Notes: a model not told the origin generated them from the sequence alone. A stretch of DNA of 64,000 nucleotides from Novosphingobium sp. (GCF_020852455.1 NZ_JADZAT010000015.1:1-64000); one strand, 5' to 3'; positions 8,193 to 17,914 are shown, numbered from the stretch's first letter. Numbers and translations: made by a program.

Positions 8193-9356
8193 TCAATCTG
8201 TCAGATAGCGTTGGTGATAGAAGGCGAACTGTTCGGTGATGCCGTCAGCAGTCAGGCCGAAATCGGCGGCGCTGTACTTGTGGCGCGGACGGGCCTCGCG
8301 GGCATTGTCAGCCACGCATTGCTCGAGCGCGGCGCGGTTGGCCGTATCGACCGGCAGGCCGAGTGCCGATAGCAGCCGTTCGCCGGTGCCCACCGGATCG
8401 CGCACGGTCTCTTCATAGCGCACGTCGATCACCTGGCCGGGCGGCAGAGTGGCGCGGATTACCTCGAGCCGTTCGAGCCCGTCACGGAACCGCTTGCTCC
8501 AGTGCGCGCCTTCCAGTTCCTTGCGGTAGGTGGCCGAGCTGCCCACGCTGAGCGAGGCGCACATCGAGCAATAGCTGGGCAGCACTTCGCCGACATGGCG
8601 GTGGGTCATTACCAGCTTCACGTCCGGCCAGACCTTGAGCAGCCCGCCCAGCGCGCCCAGCACATAGTGCGGAGTCTTGAACACCCACGGTCGCCGCGGC
8701 TCGCCGCGGCCCGCGCGCTGGTGCTGGATCGCCTGCATGAACCGATAGAGGTCACGGATCGCCGGTTCGTGGTCCTGCTCGGCCTGCCAATAGCCATAGT
8801 CATGGATCGGCATCATCGAATCGTAGGTGGTCGAGAGGAAGGTGCGGTCGAGCAGCACCACCTCCTCGTTGATCGCCATGGCATCCATCGGATCGATCGA
8901 TTCGAAGTCGGGCCATTCGTTCAGCAGCCAATCGACCATCTGCTGCGCAGCCTGTTGGCGCGGCGCGGGATTGTCTGGGACTTCGCCGGGGAAGGGCAGC
9001 GGGAAGGCGGTTTCCCACCACCACAGCGCGGTCAGGCCCGGTACGGCGCCCAGCAGGCGGTGGACCATGGTCGATCCGGTACGCGGCAGGCCGATGATCG
9101 CGCAGGCCAGGTCGACCTTTTCATCGGCTGCCTCGGGATGGTCCTTGAAATACTGGACCAGCTTGAGCCGGTCAGCCAGCGCGCTCGAGATCCGCACCCC
9201 TGCGCTGCTTGCGGGTGAGACCAGCCCGGCGTCGCGGTTGACCTCTTCGACCAGCCGGGCGAGCGGTGCTTCGAACCAGCGGTCGCCATAGTCGGACACG
9301 CCGGTGTCATCGCAAGCCTGTTGCATCAGCGCCTTGGGGTCGAGCTGGCTGGTCAT
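8193..9356 (-). CDS. sulfotransferase family protein
   Basis: 387 residues from the ATG at 9356. GLPRTGSTMVHRLL near residue 90 is the 5'-phosphosulfate loop, and VMTHRHVGEVLPSYCSM is the 3'-phosphate-binding segment, so a PAPS-dependent sulfotransferase fold is supported (Sulfotransfer_3-like). A longer frame to 9617 runs into the upstream flavoprotein gene and is not the start. It sits four bases after that flavoprotein gene. Transfer of sulfate to a hydroxysteroid or another alcohol is possible; substrate unknown. Confidence 0.8.
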   Translation of the reverse strand: MTSQLDPKALMQQACDDTGVSDYGDRWFEAPLARLVEEVNRDAGLVSPASSAGVRISSALADRLKLVQYFKDHPEAADEKVDLACAIIGLPRTGSTMVHRLLGAVPGLTALWWWETAFPLPFPGEVPDNPAPRQQAAQQMVDWLLNEWPDFESIDPMDAMAINEEVVLLDRTFLSTTYDSMMPIHDYGYWQAEQDHEPAIRDLYRFMQAIQHQRAGRGEPRRPWVFKTPHYVLGALGGLLKVWPDVKLVMTHRHVGEVLPSYCSMCASLSVGSSATYRKELEGAHWSKRFRDGLERLEVIRATLPPGQVIDVRYEETVRDPVGTGERLLSALGLPVDTANRAALEQCVADNAREARPRHKYSAADFGLTADGITEQFAFYHQRYLTD

Positions 9357-9360
9357 CGCC

Positions 9361-10821
9361 CTATCCCTGCGCCGCGGTCCGACCGGCCTGCCGCCCAAAG
9401 AAGGTGCAGTCGGCAAGGCTGAGGCCTGAGGAATAGCCATGCCCCCAGGCCGGCAGGCCCGAAGTGCAGCGCCCGGCGGCAAAGAGTCCGGCCACCGGTG
9501 CGCCATCGCGGCCCAGCACTTCGCCCCGGGCGCTGGTGCGCAGACCGCCCAGCGTGAAGAAGCTGAAATAGCTGCTCTCGAAATTGAGCTCGAGCGCGAC
9601 GAACGGCCCTTGGTCAAGCGGGGTCAGGATCGGTGCGCGTTTGTCGAACAGCGGATCGCGCCCCTCACGGGCGTGCGCGTTGTAGAAATTCATCGTGTGC
9701 GCCAGCGTGCCGGGCTGCATCTCCAGCTCGGCCTCGACCTCTTCCCAGGTCTCGCCGGTGCCCGCGATGCTCATCCGCGCGAAGTCCATCGGCTGGACGA
9801 AGTGCGCATTGTCGAGCAGCACGTAAACCTTGCCTCCCCCTTGATCGACCGCGCAGCGGCTGACCCGGCCGTGATAGCAATCCTCGTTGATGAAGCGCTG
9901 GCCCTGGACGTTGACGAACACACCCTTGGCGTGGCTTTCGGGCATGGTCCACGGACAGGTGGTGAAGAACTGTTCCATGTGCACCGCCTCGCCGCCCGCC
10001 CCCAGGCCCAGCAGGATCCCGCTGCCATCGTCCTTGTCGCCAATCGGGTCGTTCAGCTTGAACGTCTCGGGGCAGTACTTGCGGCGCATGTCATCGTTGA
10101 AGACGAAGCCGCCGGTTGCCAGCACCACGCCTTTGCTGGCCTTCACAAAGCGGTTCTGGTTGTCGATCCGCACCACCGCGCCAACGATCTGCGCGCCATC
10201 GGCCACCAGCGCCACGGCGCGGGCATCAGTCACCACCTCGACGCCCTTGGCCCGCGCGCTTGCTTCAAGCACATCGACCAGCGGCCTCCCGCCACCCCAG
10301 CCCATGTGCTGGATCACGTGACCGCGTGGGGCTGGCTTGGCCTTGTCGCAGAACGGCGCGGCGGCCTCGCTGCCCGACCAGATCAGCGTGCTGTCATCGG
10401 TTGGCTCGATGTGCTTGCCGGGCAGGTAATTGCCGCGATAGGGCACGCCCTGACCTTTCAGCCAGGCGAAGTGATTGAGAGCCTCACGGCCATAAAGTTC
10501 GCACTTGGCCTCGTCGGCGCAGGGGCCACCGGCCAGCTTGAGATAGGCCGTGAAATCCTCGGTCGAATCCTCGAACCCGGCGGCGCGCTGCGCATCGGTG
10601 CCGCCTCCGCCGCCGATGTAGATCTCGCCGCCCGACAGGCCCGAAGCTCCACCGCTGCCCGAATTGCGTTCGAATAGCAGCACTTTCGCGCCGGCATCGG
10701 CCGCTTCGATCGCCGCGCAGGCTCCGGTCGCACCGAAACCGATTACCGCGACATCGCATTCGAAGTGCCAGCTGGAAACTTCGCTGGCGGGGTAGGGGCG
10801 GTGCAGCGAGACTTCAGGCAT
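9361..10821 (-). CDS. FAD-binding oxidoreductase, 3-ketosteroid dehydrogenase type
   Basis: 486 residues. VIGFGATGACAAIEAADAGAKVLLFER (about 27-53) is the FAD-binding Rossmann segment. GGASGLSGGEIYIGGGGG, GVVLATGGFVFN and the C-terminal GHGYSSGLSLADCTFFGR match the fumarate reductase/KstD superfamily. Steroid delta-1 or delta-4 dehydrogenation, giving the 1,4-diene-3-one needed for ring opening, is the best guess. It is shorter than many KstDs (510-570 residues), so another enoate-forming role is possible. It overlaps the upstream TIM-barrel gene by eight bases. Confidence 0.8.
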   Translation of the reverse strand: MPEVSLHRPYPASEVSSWHFECDVAVIGFGATGACAAIEAADAGAKVLLFERNSGSGGASGLSGGEIYIGGGGGTDAQRAAGFEDSTEDFTAYLKLAGGPCADEAKCELYGREALNHFAWLKGQGVPYRGNYLPGKHIEPTDDSTLIWSGSEAAAPFCDKAKPAPRGHVIQHMGWGGGRPLVDVLEASARAKGVEVVTDARAVALVADGAQIVGAVVRIDNQNRFVKASKGVVLATGGFVFNDDMRRKYCPETFKLNDPIGDKDDGSGILLGLGAGGEAVHMEQFFTTCPWTMPESHAKGVFVNVQGQRFINEDCYHGRVSRCAVDQGGGKVYVLLDNAHFVQPMDFARMSIAGTGETWEEVEAELEMQPGTLAHTMNFYNAHAREGRDPLFDKRAPILTPLDQGPFVALELNFESSYFSFFTLGGLRTSARGEVLGRDGAPVAGLFAAGRCTSGLPAWGHGYSSGLSLADCTFFGRQAGRTAAQG

Positions 10822-11665
10822 TTGTCTGGAGATCCTTCAGTTTGGTCATTCCGGCTTGCGAATGCATGTCCAGCGCCTGGCGCGCCGCTTGATAGGCTTG
10901 GCTTGCCCGCTCGAGCGGTGACAGTCCCGCACGCAGCGCGGATTGCCTCGGTATTTCAAGGCTGATCGGGCAGTCCGGCGCAAGTGATGCGACGAAGGCG
11001 GCAATGTCGAATTCACCCAGTCCCGGCAATTGGCGCTCGTGGCTTGCTTCCCATTCAAGCCGGTCAGGGGCAATCGCGGCCGGACCGTCGCAAAGCTGCG
11101 CGATGCTCACTCTGGGGTTCGGCATTTCAGCCGCTGCGCCAGACCGCATCAGGTGGAGGAGGTCGAGCGTCAGGCCGATATCGCTGCGCTGGATCTGATC
11201 GAGCAGTGCAGCCGCCTCATCCAGCGTGCGGACCCGTGAAGCAGGATAGAATTCCAGCGCCAGTTCGATCGCATAGTTTTCGGCCAGTTCGGCCAGGCGG
11301 CACAGATTGTCGGCCCGGCGGACCGGATCCGCGTCATAGACCAGTACGTTCGCCCGGCTGCCACCAAGCCAGGCCGCGATCTCCAGCGCGGGTTCCAGAT
11401 CGGTAACGGTCGTTCGGCCCGCGAGCGTGAAAGGATAGACCAGATCTAGCGTGAGGCCGCTGCTGCGCAAGGCATCCCGGGTAGCCTTTCTGGCGGGAAC
11501 ATCGTCATGCAGCGAATAGGCCGGCATATCGGGCAGCACGGCCATCGATTCCAGAAACATACAGACCCCCGAGAAGCCCGCCTGGCCAGCCGTTTCGACC
11601 AGCATCGCCGGTGTCGTATCGACGACCGTCAGATGATCGAGCGACAGGGAGCGGGGGGCGGTCAT
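10814..11665 (-). CDS. sugar phosphate isomerase/epimerase-like TIM-barrel protein
   Basis: 283 residues. The spacing of LALEFYP, IGLTLDLLHLMRSG and ISLEIPRQ fits the xylose-isomerase-like TIM barrel, where Glu, Asp, His and a second Glu bind a metal. No known steroid enzyme of this family comes to mind. Its stop overlaps the KstD-type gene and its start is one base after the aldolase stop, so it is embedded in the operon. It could isomerise or dehydrate a hydroxyacid released from the A ring. Confidence 0.7.
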   Translation of the reverse strand: MTAPRSLSLDHLTVVDTTPAMLVETAGQAGFSGVCMFLESMAVLPDMPAYSLHDDVPARKATRDALRSSGLTLDLVYPFTLAGRTTVTDLEPALEIAAWLGGSRANVLVYDADPVRRADNLCRLAELAENYAIELALEFYPASRVRTLDEAAALLDQIQRSDIGLTLDLLHLMRSGAAAEMPNPRVSIAQLCDGPAAIAPDRLEWEASHERQLPGLGEFDIAAFVASLAPDCPISLEIPRQSALRAGLSPLERASQAYQAARQALDMHSQAGMTKLKDLQTNA

Positions 11666-11666
11666 G

Positions 11667-12710
11667 CTATGTGGCCTGCTTCTTTGCCTTCAGCATATCG
11701 AGCGCCACGTCGACGATCATGTCTTCCTGCCCGCCGACCATCTTGCGACGGCCCAGTTCGAGCAGGATCTCGCGCGTGTCGATGCCATAGGTCTCGCTGG
11801 CCTTTTCGGCGTGGCGCAGGAAGCTGGAATAGACCCCGGCATAGCCCAGGCTCAGCGTTTCGCGGTCAACCCGCACCGGGCGGTCCTGGAGCGGCCTGAC
11901 CAGATCTTCGGCGGCATCCATCAGCAGACCGACATCGCAGCCGTGGTTCCAACCCTTGCGCTCGGCTGCGGCGACGAACACTTCGAGCGGCGCATTGCCC
12001 GCACCTGCGCCCATGCCGGTCAGGCTGGCGTCGATCCGCACCGCGCCGCACTGCGCCGCGACGATCGAGTTGGCGACGCCGAGCGAAAGGTTGTGGTGCG
12101 CATGCATGCCGCGCTGGGTTTCGGGCTTCAGCGCGCGGTCATAGGCTTCAAACCGCGCGCGCACCCCGTCCATGTCGAGCGCGCCGCCAGAGTCGGTCAC
12201 ATAGACGCAGTGCGCGCCATAGCCTTCCATCAGCAGCGCCTGCTGGGCGAGCAGATCGGGCTCGATCATGTGGCTCATCATCAGGAAGCCCGACACGTCC
12301 ATGCCCAGATCGCGGGCGATGCCGATGTGCTGCTTCGAAACGTCGGCTTCGGTGCAGTGTGTCGCCACCCGGACCGAGCGGACGCCGATGTCGTAAGCGC
12401 GCCTCAGTTCCTCGACCGTGCCCAGGCCCGGCAGGATCAGCGTGGTCAGCACGCATTTGTCGAGCACTTCGGCCACCGCTTCCAGCCATTCCCAGTCGGT
12501 ATGCGCGCCAAAGCCATAGTTGAAGCTGGCGCCGGACAGCCCGTCGCCATGCGCCACTTCGATCGCATCGACGCCCGAGGCTTCGATCGCTGCGGCGATC
12601 GCCTTGACGTGGTCGATCCCGTACATGTGGCGCACCGCATGCATGCCATCGCGCAGGGTGACGTCCTGGATGTAGAGCTTGTCGCCCGCTTCGACGTTGA
12701 ACTTGCTCAT
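11667..12710 (-). CDS. hsaF: 4-hydroxy-2-oxovalerate aldolase
   Basis: 347 residues, normal for DmpG/BphI/HsaF aldolases. [13 protein letters not shown] near the N-terminus and [13 protein letters not shown] near residue 200 supply the catalytic Arg/Asp and metal-binding His residues. It splits 4-hydroxy-2-oxo acids to pyruvate and an aldehyde, which is channelled to the acylating dehydrogenase encoded immediately upstream with a four-base overlap. In the steroid route this handles the 2-hydroxyhexadienoate arm from ring A. The symbol follows the steroid homologue and is an inference from context. Confidence 0.92.
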   Translation of the reverse strand: MSKFNVEAGDKLYIQDVTLRDGMHAVRHMYGIDHVKAIAAAIEASGVDAIEVAHGDGLSGASFNYGFGAHTDWEWLEAVAEVLDKCVLTTLILPGLGTVEELRRAYDIGVRSVRVATHCTEADVSKQHIGIARDLGMDVSGFLMMSHMIEPDLLAQQALLMEGYGAHCVYVTDSGGALDMDGVRARFEAYDRALKPETQRGMHAHHNLSLGVANSIVAAQCGAVRIDASLTGMGAGAGNAPLEVFVAAAERKGWNHGCDVGLLMDAAEDLVRPLQDRPVRVDRETLSLGYAGVYSSFLRHAEKASETYGIDTREILLELGRRKMVGGQEDMIVDVALDMLKAKKQAT

Positions 12711-13639
12711 GCCCCCATCCTCCGCGCGGCGAGGAGTTCACCGGTGGCCTTGGCCGCGGCGGTCATGATGTCGAGATTGCCGGAGTAGGGTGGGAGGTAA
12801 TCGCCCGCGCCTTCGACCTCGAGCATGATCATAGACTTGATCCCGGTGAAATCGCCCATGCCGGGGATCTTCAGCTTGTTGTTGTCGCCATAGCGCTCGA
12901 ACTGGACTTCCTGCTTGAGCCGGTAGCCGGGGACGTATTTCTGCACTTCGGCCACCATGTCAGCCACCGAACGTCGGATCGCATCTTCGCTGCCGCCTTC
13001 GGACAGCGTGAACACCGTATCGCGCATGATCATCGGTGGTTCGGCCGGGTTGAGGATGATGATCGCCTTGCCCTTGGTGGCTCCGCCGACCACTTCGATC
13101 GCGCGGGCGGTGGTGCGGGTGAATTCGTCGATGTTGGCGCGGGTGCCGGGCCCGGCCGAGCGTGAGGAGACCGAGGCAACGATCTCGGCATAGTGGACCT
13201 TGTCCGATACCCGGGCAACGGCTGCCACCATCGGGATCGTCGCCTGCCCGCCGCAGGTCACCATGTTGACGTTGGGCTGGTCAAGGTGCTGGCTCATGTT
13301 GACCGGCGGCACGGTGAAGGGTCCGATCGCGGCCGGGGTCAGATCGACCACCTGAATCCCGTCGGCGCGCAGCGCCTCGTCGTGGACCTTGTGAGCATAA
13401 GCGCTGGTCGCATCGAAGGCGATGCCGATGTCCGTGTAGAGCGGGTGCTTGCGCAGGCCTTCCAGCCCTTCATGGGTCGTCGCGATCCCGCGCTCGCGCG
13501 CCATCGCGAGGCCTTCCGAGTTCTCGTCGATGCCGACCACAATGGCCAGTTCCATGTTCTGGGGATACTTGATCATCTTGATCATCAGGTCGGTGCCGAT
13601 ATTGCCCGAACCGATGATCGCGGCCTTTACGCGTGCCAT
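12707..13639 (-). CDS. hsaG: acetaldehyde/propanal dehydrogenase (acylating)
   Basis: 310 residues from the ATG at 13639, preceded by [16 protein letters not shown] binds [15 protein letters not shown] contains the active-site Cys. It converts the aldehyde from the aldolase to acetyl- or propionyl-CoA and normally forms a channelled heterotetramer with it. The two genes overlap by ATGA. A longer frame to 13681 adds a Gly/Ser-rich extension without family resemblance. Confidence 0.93.
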   Translation of the reverse strand: MARVKAAIIGSGNIGTDLMIKMIKYPQNMELAIVVGIDENSEGLAMARERGIATTHEGLEGLRKHPLYTDIGIAFDATSAYAHKVHDEALRADGIQVVDLTPAAIGPFTVPPVNMSQHLDQPNVNMVTCGGQATIPMVAAVARVSDKVHYAEIVASVSSRSAGPGTRANIDEFTRTTARAIEVVGGATKGKAIIILNPAEPPMIMRDTVFTLSEGGSEDAIRRSVADMVAEVQKYVPGYRLKQEVQFERYGDNNKLKIPGMGDFTGIKSMIMLEVEGAGDYLPPYSGNLDIMTAAAKATGELLAARRMGA

Positions 13640-13649
13640 TGTGCTTCCT

Positions 13650-14426
13650 TCAGACGAACCGCGCGGTGCAGCTGCCCACACCGTGCAGGGTCATTTCAAA
13701 CAGATCGCCCTTCGCCGCCGGTTCCAGCGGGACCAGACTGCCGGAGAGAATGATGTCTCCGGCGTTAAGCGTGACGCCATGCGCGCCCAATGTGTTGGCC
13801 AGCCAGGCAACCGCCTGCGCCGGATCGCCCTGGACCGCGCTGCCATAGCCTTCAGACAGCGGGGCGCCGTTCTTGGTGACGGTCACGTGCAGGCCGGGCA
13901 GGTCATGCGCGCGCGGATCGGCGCGGGTATCGCCCAGCACGAAGACGCCGCAGCTGGCATTGTCGGCGATCGTATCGACGATCCCGATCTTCCAGTCGTG
14001 GATCCGGCTGTCGACAATCTCGAAGCAGGGCACGATCGCCTCGGTCGCCTTGATCACATCGGCAGCGGTCACCCCGGGGCCGCCCAGGCCATCCTTGAGG
14101 ATGAAGGCGATCTCTGCTTCGGCGCGCGGCTGGATCAGGGCCTTGGCCGCGATATCCACGTCCTCGCCGCACTGCATCCAGTCGGTCAGCAGGCCGAAGT
14201 CTGGCTGCGAAATCCCCAGCATGTCCTGCACCGCCTTGCTGGTAGCGCCGATCTTCTTGCCGACCACTGTCTCGCCATCGCCCAGCCGCCGTTCGAGCAG
14301 ACCCAGGCTGATTGCATAGGCGTCCTCGATGGTCAGTTCGGGATGGCGGGCGCTCAGCGGCGACACCGTGCGGCGTTCGCGCAAACAGCGATAGAGCTCT
14401 TCGGCCAGCTGATCGTTCAGGCTCAC
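13650..14426 (-). CDS. hsaE: 2-keto-4-pentenoate (2-hydroxypentadienoate) hydratase
   Basis: 258 residues, start GTG overlapping the stop of the flavin reductase (GTGA). [19 protein letters not shown] and [12 protein letters not shown] match the MhpD/BphH/HsaE hydratases, including the acidic metal ligands. It hydrates the dienoate released by the C-C hydrolase to a 4-hydroxy-2-oxo acid for the aldolase. Order hydratase, dehydrogenase, aldolase is the standard meta-cleavage arrangement. Confidence 0.92.
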   Translation of the reverse strand: MSLNDQLAEELYRCLRERRTVSPLSARHPELTIEDAYAISLGLLERRLGDGETVVGKKIGATSKAVQDMLGISQPDFGLLTDWMQCGEDVDIAAKALIQPRAEAEIAFILKDGLGGPGVTAADVIKATEAIVPCFEIVDSRIHDWKIGIVDTIADNASCGVFVLGDTRADPRAHDLPGLHVTVTKNGAPLSEGYGSAVQGDPAQAVAWLANTLGAHGVTLNAGDIILSGSLVPLEPAAKGDLFEMTLHGVGSCTARFV

Positions 14427-14935
14427 AGATAGCCTCCGTCCTGGTAGATCAGCGGGGCAACCTCATCGCTGACCGATGCTTCCAGAACCCGGGCGATCAC
14501 GATCGAATGGGTGCCATAGGCGATCATGGTATCGATCACGCAGCTAAGGTTCGCCTGCGCGCCCTGCAGCCTGGGCAGGCCGTCCTTGCCGATCTGCCAT
14601 TCGCCCACGCCGAAGCGCTCATCATGCGGCATCCCGCCGCCAAAGGCTGCCGAAACGTCGGCCTGGTGGCGCGAGAGCAGGTTGACCGAAAGCGGGGCCG
14701 TTGGGTTGAGCGAGGCGTGGATCGAGGTCGCGCGGTTGACACAGACCAGCACGGCGGGCGGATCGACGGTGAGCGAGGTGATCGAGGTGGCGGCCATGCC
14801 GACCGGGCCGTTGTCTCCCTGTGCCACCACGACCGATACCGATGCTGCCAGCCGGCGCATGGCGGCCTTGAACTGGGCGGGCAGTTCCTCGGGAACCAGC
14901 GGGTAGCCCTCAGCCACGCAGGAAGTCCACGCCAT
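14423..14935 (-). CDS. hsaB: flavin reductase domain protein (monooxygenase reductase)
   Basis: 170 residues from ATG 14935; a GTG at 14917 that overlaps the hydrolase stop is an alternative giving 164. FKAAMRRLAASVSVVVAQG, GMAATSITSLTVDPPAVLVCVNR and SVNLLSRHQADVS are the flavin reductase-like (FMN/FAD) fold. It supplies reduced flavin to the two-component monooxygenase encoded two genes upstream (HsaA-like). Overlap at both ends shows tight coupling in the operon. Confidence 0.85.
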   Translation of the reverse strand: MAWTSCVAEGYPLVPEELPAQFKAAMRRLAASVSVVVAQGDNGPVGMAATSITSLTVDPPAVLVCVNRATSIHASLNPTAPLSVNLLSRHQADVSAAFGGGMPHDERFGVGEWQIGKDGLPRLQGAQANLSCVIDTMIAYGTHSIVIARVLEASVSDEVAPLIYQDGGYL

Positions 14936-15728
14936 AGGCGTTGAATTCGGCCGCGCGCTCGACTTGGACCCAGTGCCCGGTGCGGCCAAAGGTCATGCAG
15001 CGCACATCGCTGCAGGCATCGAGGAACAGCCGTGCGTGGCTTTCCGGGCAGAATTCGTCGTTGAGGCCCCACATCACCATGATCGGCTTGTCGAGTTCGC
15101 CCAGCCGCAGCCCCAGGTTGGGGGTCTTCATCCGCACCAGCACGTCCTTGGGCTGGGTGCGGGCCACGGCAAAGCGTTCGGCGACCAGTTGATCGGGAAT
15201 CTTGCTGGCGAAATCGGGGTGGACCAGATTGCTGACCAGCCGGCGCTGTTCGTCCAGGTTGAAATCGGGCCCGCCGAAGTTCGAAACCATCTTCGAAATG
15301 CCCGGCATGGTGAAATAGCTGGCCTGCTCGGCCACGCAGCCTGGCGCCATCAGCAGCAGCTTTTCGGCGAATTCGGGATGGTCGAGCGTCATCTGGATCG
15401 CGACCCCGCCGCCCAGCGAATTGCCGACCAGATGCGCGCGTTCGATCCCGTGCGCGATCAGCGCTTCATAGAGCGTGTCGGTGAACAGCTGCAGCGGATA
15501 GTCCACGCCTTCGGGCTTGGAACTGGCGCCATAGCCAATCATGTCGGGCAGGATCACCCGGAAGCCGGCATCGACGAAGGCGTCGATGTTCTGGCGGAAG
15601 TTCGAAGCGCCCGATGCGCCCGGGCCGCTGCCGTGGATGAACACCACCGCCGGACCCTGACCCGCTTCGGCCAGGTGGATTTCGTAGTCGCCGCTGACCC
15701 GGTAGGTCGCCCGCTTCAGTTCTGCCAT
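14910..15728 (-). CDS. hsaD: meta-cleavage product C-C hydrolase (alpha/beta fold)
   Basis: 272 residues from the ATG at 15728, preceded by GAGAG. Catalytic triad visible: Ser104 in GNSLGG, Asp224 in WGLNDEFCP, His252 in GRTGHW; HGSGPGASG near residue 32 is the oxyanion region typical of MCP hydrolases such as BphD/HsaD. It cuts the ring-cleaved seco-steroid (4,9-DSHA type) to a C/D-ring propionate and a hydroxydienoate. The partner dioxygenase is across the divergent promoter at 17915. Confidence 0.92.
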   Translation of the reverse strand: MAELKRATYRVSGDYEIHLAEAGQGPAVVFIHGSGPGASGASNFRQNIDAFVDAGFRVILPDMIGYGASSKPEGVDYPLQLFTDTLYEALIAHGIERAHLVGNSLGGGVAIQMTLDHPEFAEKLLLMAPGCVAEQASYFTMPGISKMVSNFGGPDFNLDEQRRLVSNLVHPDFASKIPDQLVAERFAVARTQPKDVLVRMKTPNLGLRLGELDKPIMVMWGLNDEFCPESHARLFLDACSDVRCMTFGRTGHWVQVERAAEFNAYGVDFLRG

Positions 15729-15738
15729 GCGCAATCTC

Positions 15739-16959
15739 TCAGAGGAATGTGAACGTCGGCGGTTCGCCAAACAGGCTGCCGACCACATCGCCATAGCGGT
15801 TACCCGGATCGTTGGCGACATGCGCGCGGCCGGCGTTGAGATCGAGCCAGGGCTGGATGATCTCGCTGTGCATATAGATCGCGCGGCCACCCAGCAGTTG
15901 CATGATATCGTCCACCAGATCGGCCAGACGGCGGACCACGTTTGACGAATTGTAGGTATAGAGCGCGCGCTTCTCCATCGGGATCGCCTCGCCGCGATTG
16001 GCGTAGCCCATCAGGTCATCCATGCTGAGCCGCAGAGTGGCTTCCATCTCGAGGATCTGGGCATGCGCCCTGGCAATTGCCGACTGGAGGTGCGGATCGC
16101 TTTTCGATGCCTTGCCGGTGTTGGTCGATACCCGGTTCTCGGCGATCTTGAGCGCGGCATTGACCGCCGCGCGCGCGCCGCCGAAGGCTGCGGTCGAGAC
16201 CGAGCGGGTGAAGACCTGCGCCCACGGCAGGGTATACAGCGGACCGGTGTTTTCGGCCTGGCCGGGGTTCTGGCACAGGAACCCGTCGATCGCGCGGTGG
16301 GTGCGATAGTCCGGCACGAACACGTCGTTCACATGGATATCATGGCTGCCGGTGCCCTGCAGTCCGAAGGTCTGCCAGGCTTCGGTATCGATCGTATAGT
16401 CGCTGCGCGGCAGCAGGAAGGTCCGCATATCCGGCGCACCCGAGCCGGGTTCGTCATTCGGCCACACCAGCGCGCCCAGCAGCACCCAGCCGCAGTGGAC
16501 CGAACCGGTCGAAAAGCCCCAGTGGCCTGACAGGCGGAAGCCGCCTTCGACCGTCTTGACCTGCCCGACCGGCTGATAGGTCGAGGAAACCAGCATATCC
16601 TCGTCGCTGCCCCAGACCTCTTCCTGGGCCTGGTTGTGGAACAGCGCCATTTCATAGGGGTGGCAACCCAGCACGCCGTACATCCACCCGGTTGACATGC
16701 AGCCTTCGGCCAGCGCCTTCTGCACATCGAAGAACACGTTGGGGTGCATTTCATAGCCGCCCCAGCGCTTGGGCTGGAGGATCTTGAAGAACCCGGCAGC
16801 CTTCATTTCGGCGACGGTCTGGGCCGATACATCACGATCGGTGACGCACTTTCTCGCACGCTCCCTGAGCACCGGAATCATCGCGCGGGCGCGCTCGACA
16901 AGCTCTTCGGGGCTGGGGATGGCGGCGGAAGCGGGGCTCGATTGGGCTGCGCTGGCCAT
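15739..16959 (-). CDS. hsaA: flavin-dependent monooxygenase, oxygenase component (HsaA type)
   Basis: 406 residues of the acyl-CoA dehydrogenase fold. Features such as GFFKILQPKRWGGYEMHP, GHWGFSTGSVHCGWVLLGA and WLDLNAGRAHVANDPGNRYGDVVGS are those of group D flavin monooxygenases (HsaA, HpaH-like) rather than fatty-acyl dehydrogenases. The expected reaction is 4-hydroxylation of 3-HSA to the catechol 3,4-DHSA. First gene of the minus-strand operon, with its reductase (14423-14935) downstream. Confidence 0.88.
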   Translation of the reverse strand: MASAAQSSPASAAIPSPEELVERARAMIPVLRERARKCVTDRDVSAQTVAEMKAAGFFKILQPKRWGGYEMHPNVFFDVQKALAEGCMSTGWMYGVLGCHPYEMALFHNQAQEEVWGSDEDMLVSSTYQPVGQVKTVEGGFRLSGHWGFSTGSVHCGWVLLGALVWPNDEPGSGAPDMRTFLLPRSDYTIDTEAWQTFGLQGTGSHDIHVNDVFVPDYRTHRAIDGFLCQNPGQAENTGPLYTLPWAQVFTRSVSTAAFGGARAAVNAALKIAENRVSTNTGKASKSDPHLQSAIARAHAQILEMEATLRLSMDDLMGYANRGEAIPMEKRALYTYNSSNVVRRLADLVDDIMQLLGGRAIYMHSEIIQPWLDLNAGRAHVANDPGNRYGDVVGSLFGEPPTFTFL

Positions 16960-17141
16960 GATTGCTGTTTCTCCCGGATTTTCGACTCAGGCAAGGCCTT
17001 CAGGCCAAGCATTCGTAAAAATTCCTGCCATGCGATACGCAAATCGTCAATTGAAAAGCATTCTGGCTTTCGATATGGCGGTTTTCGAATCCTCCGGACA
17101 GCAATTCCTGCTGTTGGCGAAGGATCGGGGAGAGCGGCACC
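16960..17141. promoter_or_regulatory. divergent promoter region of the two steroid operons
   Basis: These 182 bases lie between the starts of the HsaA-like gene (minus) and the SDR (plus) and must drive both operons. TTTTCGA occurs at 16979-16985 and 17082-17088, with a shorter TTTCGA at 17068-17073. GAAAAGC and GCTTTC around 17053-17071 form an imperfect hairpin. The last two TTTCGA copies are about 15 bases apart and could be half-sites for a regulator. Confidence 0.5.
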
Positions 17142-17909
17142 TTGTCAGGTACCATTGCCATTGATCTAGCGGGTAAGGCGGCGATCGTCACTGGCGGCAC
17201 GCGCGGGCTGGGGCGCGCCATCGCCGCCGCGCTGGCCGATGTCGGGGCAAAGGTGATGGTCTGCGGACGCAATGCCCCTGATGATCTTCCTGCCGGAGTC
17301 GAATTCCTGGCCGCCGACATTCGCGATCGCGATGCGGCCAAGGGACTGGTCGATGCGACGGTTGAACGCTTCGGGCGGCTCGACATCGTGGTCAACAACG
17401 CCGGCGGTTCGCCTGCCGCCGAAGCGGCCACGGCCAGCCCGCGATTTTTCGATTCGATCCTCAAGCTCAACCTGCAGGCGCCGATGTACATGGCGCAGGC
17501 GGCCTATCCGCACATGCTGGCGGCGGGCGGCGGGTCGGTGATCAACATTGCCTCGGTTTCGGCAATCCGGCCTTCGCCCGGCACTGCCGCCTATGGCGCG
17601 GCCAAGGCCGGGCTGCTCAACCTGACGCAAAGCCTGGCGCAGGAGTGGGGGCCGCACGGCATCCGCGTCAACGCGATCATCGCCGGGCTGATGCAGACCG
17701 AGAATGCCGAAGCCACCTATGGCGACCAGGCCGCGCAGGACGCGGTCGGCAAGTCGATGCCGCTGCAGCGCATGGGCACCGGGGAAGACCTGGCGGGCGC
17801 GGTGCTGTGGCTCTGCTCGGATCTTGCGAGCTGGGTCAGCGGGGCACGGATCAATGTCGATGGGGGCGGAGAGCGCCCGTATTTTCTCGACCTGGTAAAG
17901 GGGAACTGA
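17142..17909 (+). CDS. short-chain dehydrogenase/reductase
   Basis: 255 residues starting at a TTG nine bases after GGGGAGAG; no ATG fits better because the SDR N-terminus LAGKAAIVTGGTRGLGRA needs all the sequence. NNAG, the Ser in NIASVSA and YGAAKAG complete the active site. First gene of the plus-strand operon, five bases before the extradiol dioxygenase. Hydroxysteroid dehydrogenase or C/D-ring ketone reductase are likely roles. Confidence 0.85.
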   Translation: MSGTIAIDLAGKAAIVTGGTRGLGRAIAAALADVGAKVMVCGRNAPDDLPAGVEFLAADIRDRDAAKGLVDATVERFGRLDIVVNNAGGSPAAEAATASPRFFDSILKLNLQAPMYMAQAAYPHMLAAGGGSVINIASVSAIRPSPGTAAYGAAKAGLLNLTQSLAQEWGPHGIRVNAIIAGLMQTENAEATYGDQAAQDAVGKSMPLQRMGTGEDLAGAVLWLCSDLASWVSGARINVDGGGERPYFLDLVKGN

Positions 17910-17914
17910 CCGTC

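Noticed and set aside
15739..16959. Fatty-acid acyl-CoA dehydrogenase
   Set aside because: The fold is the same, but the motifs and neighbourhood (reductase, MCP hydrolase, extradiol dioxygenase) fit a flavin monooxygenase of the HsaA type.
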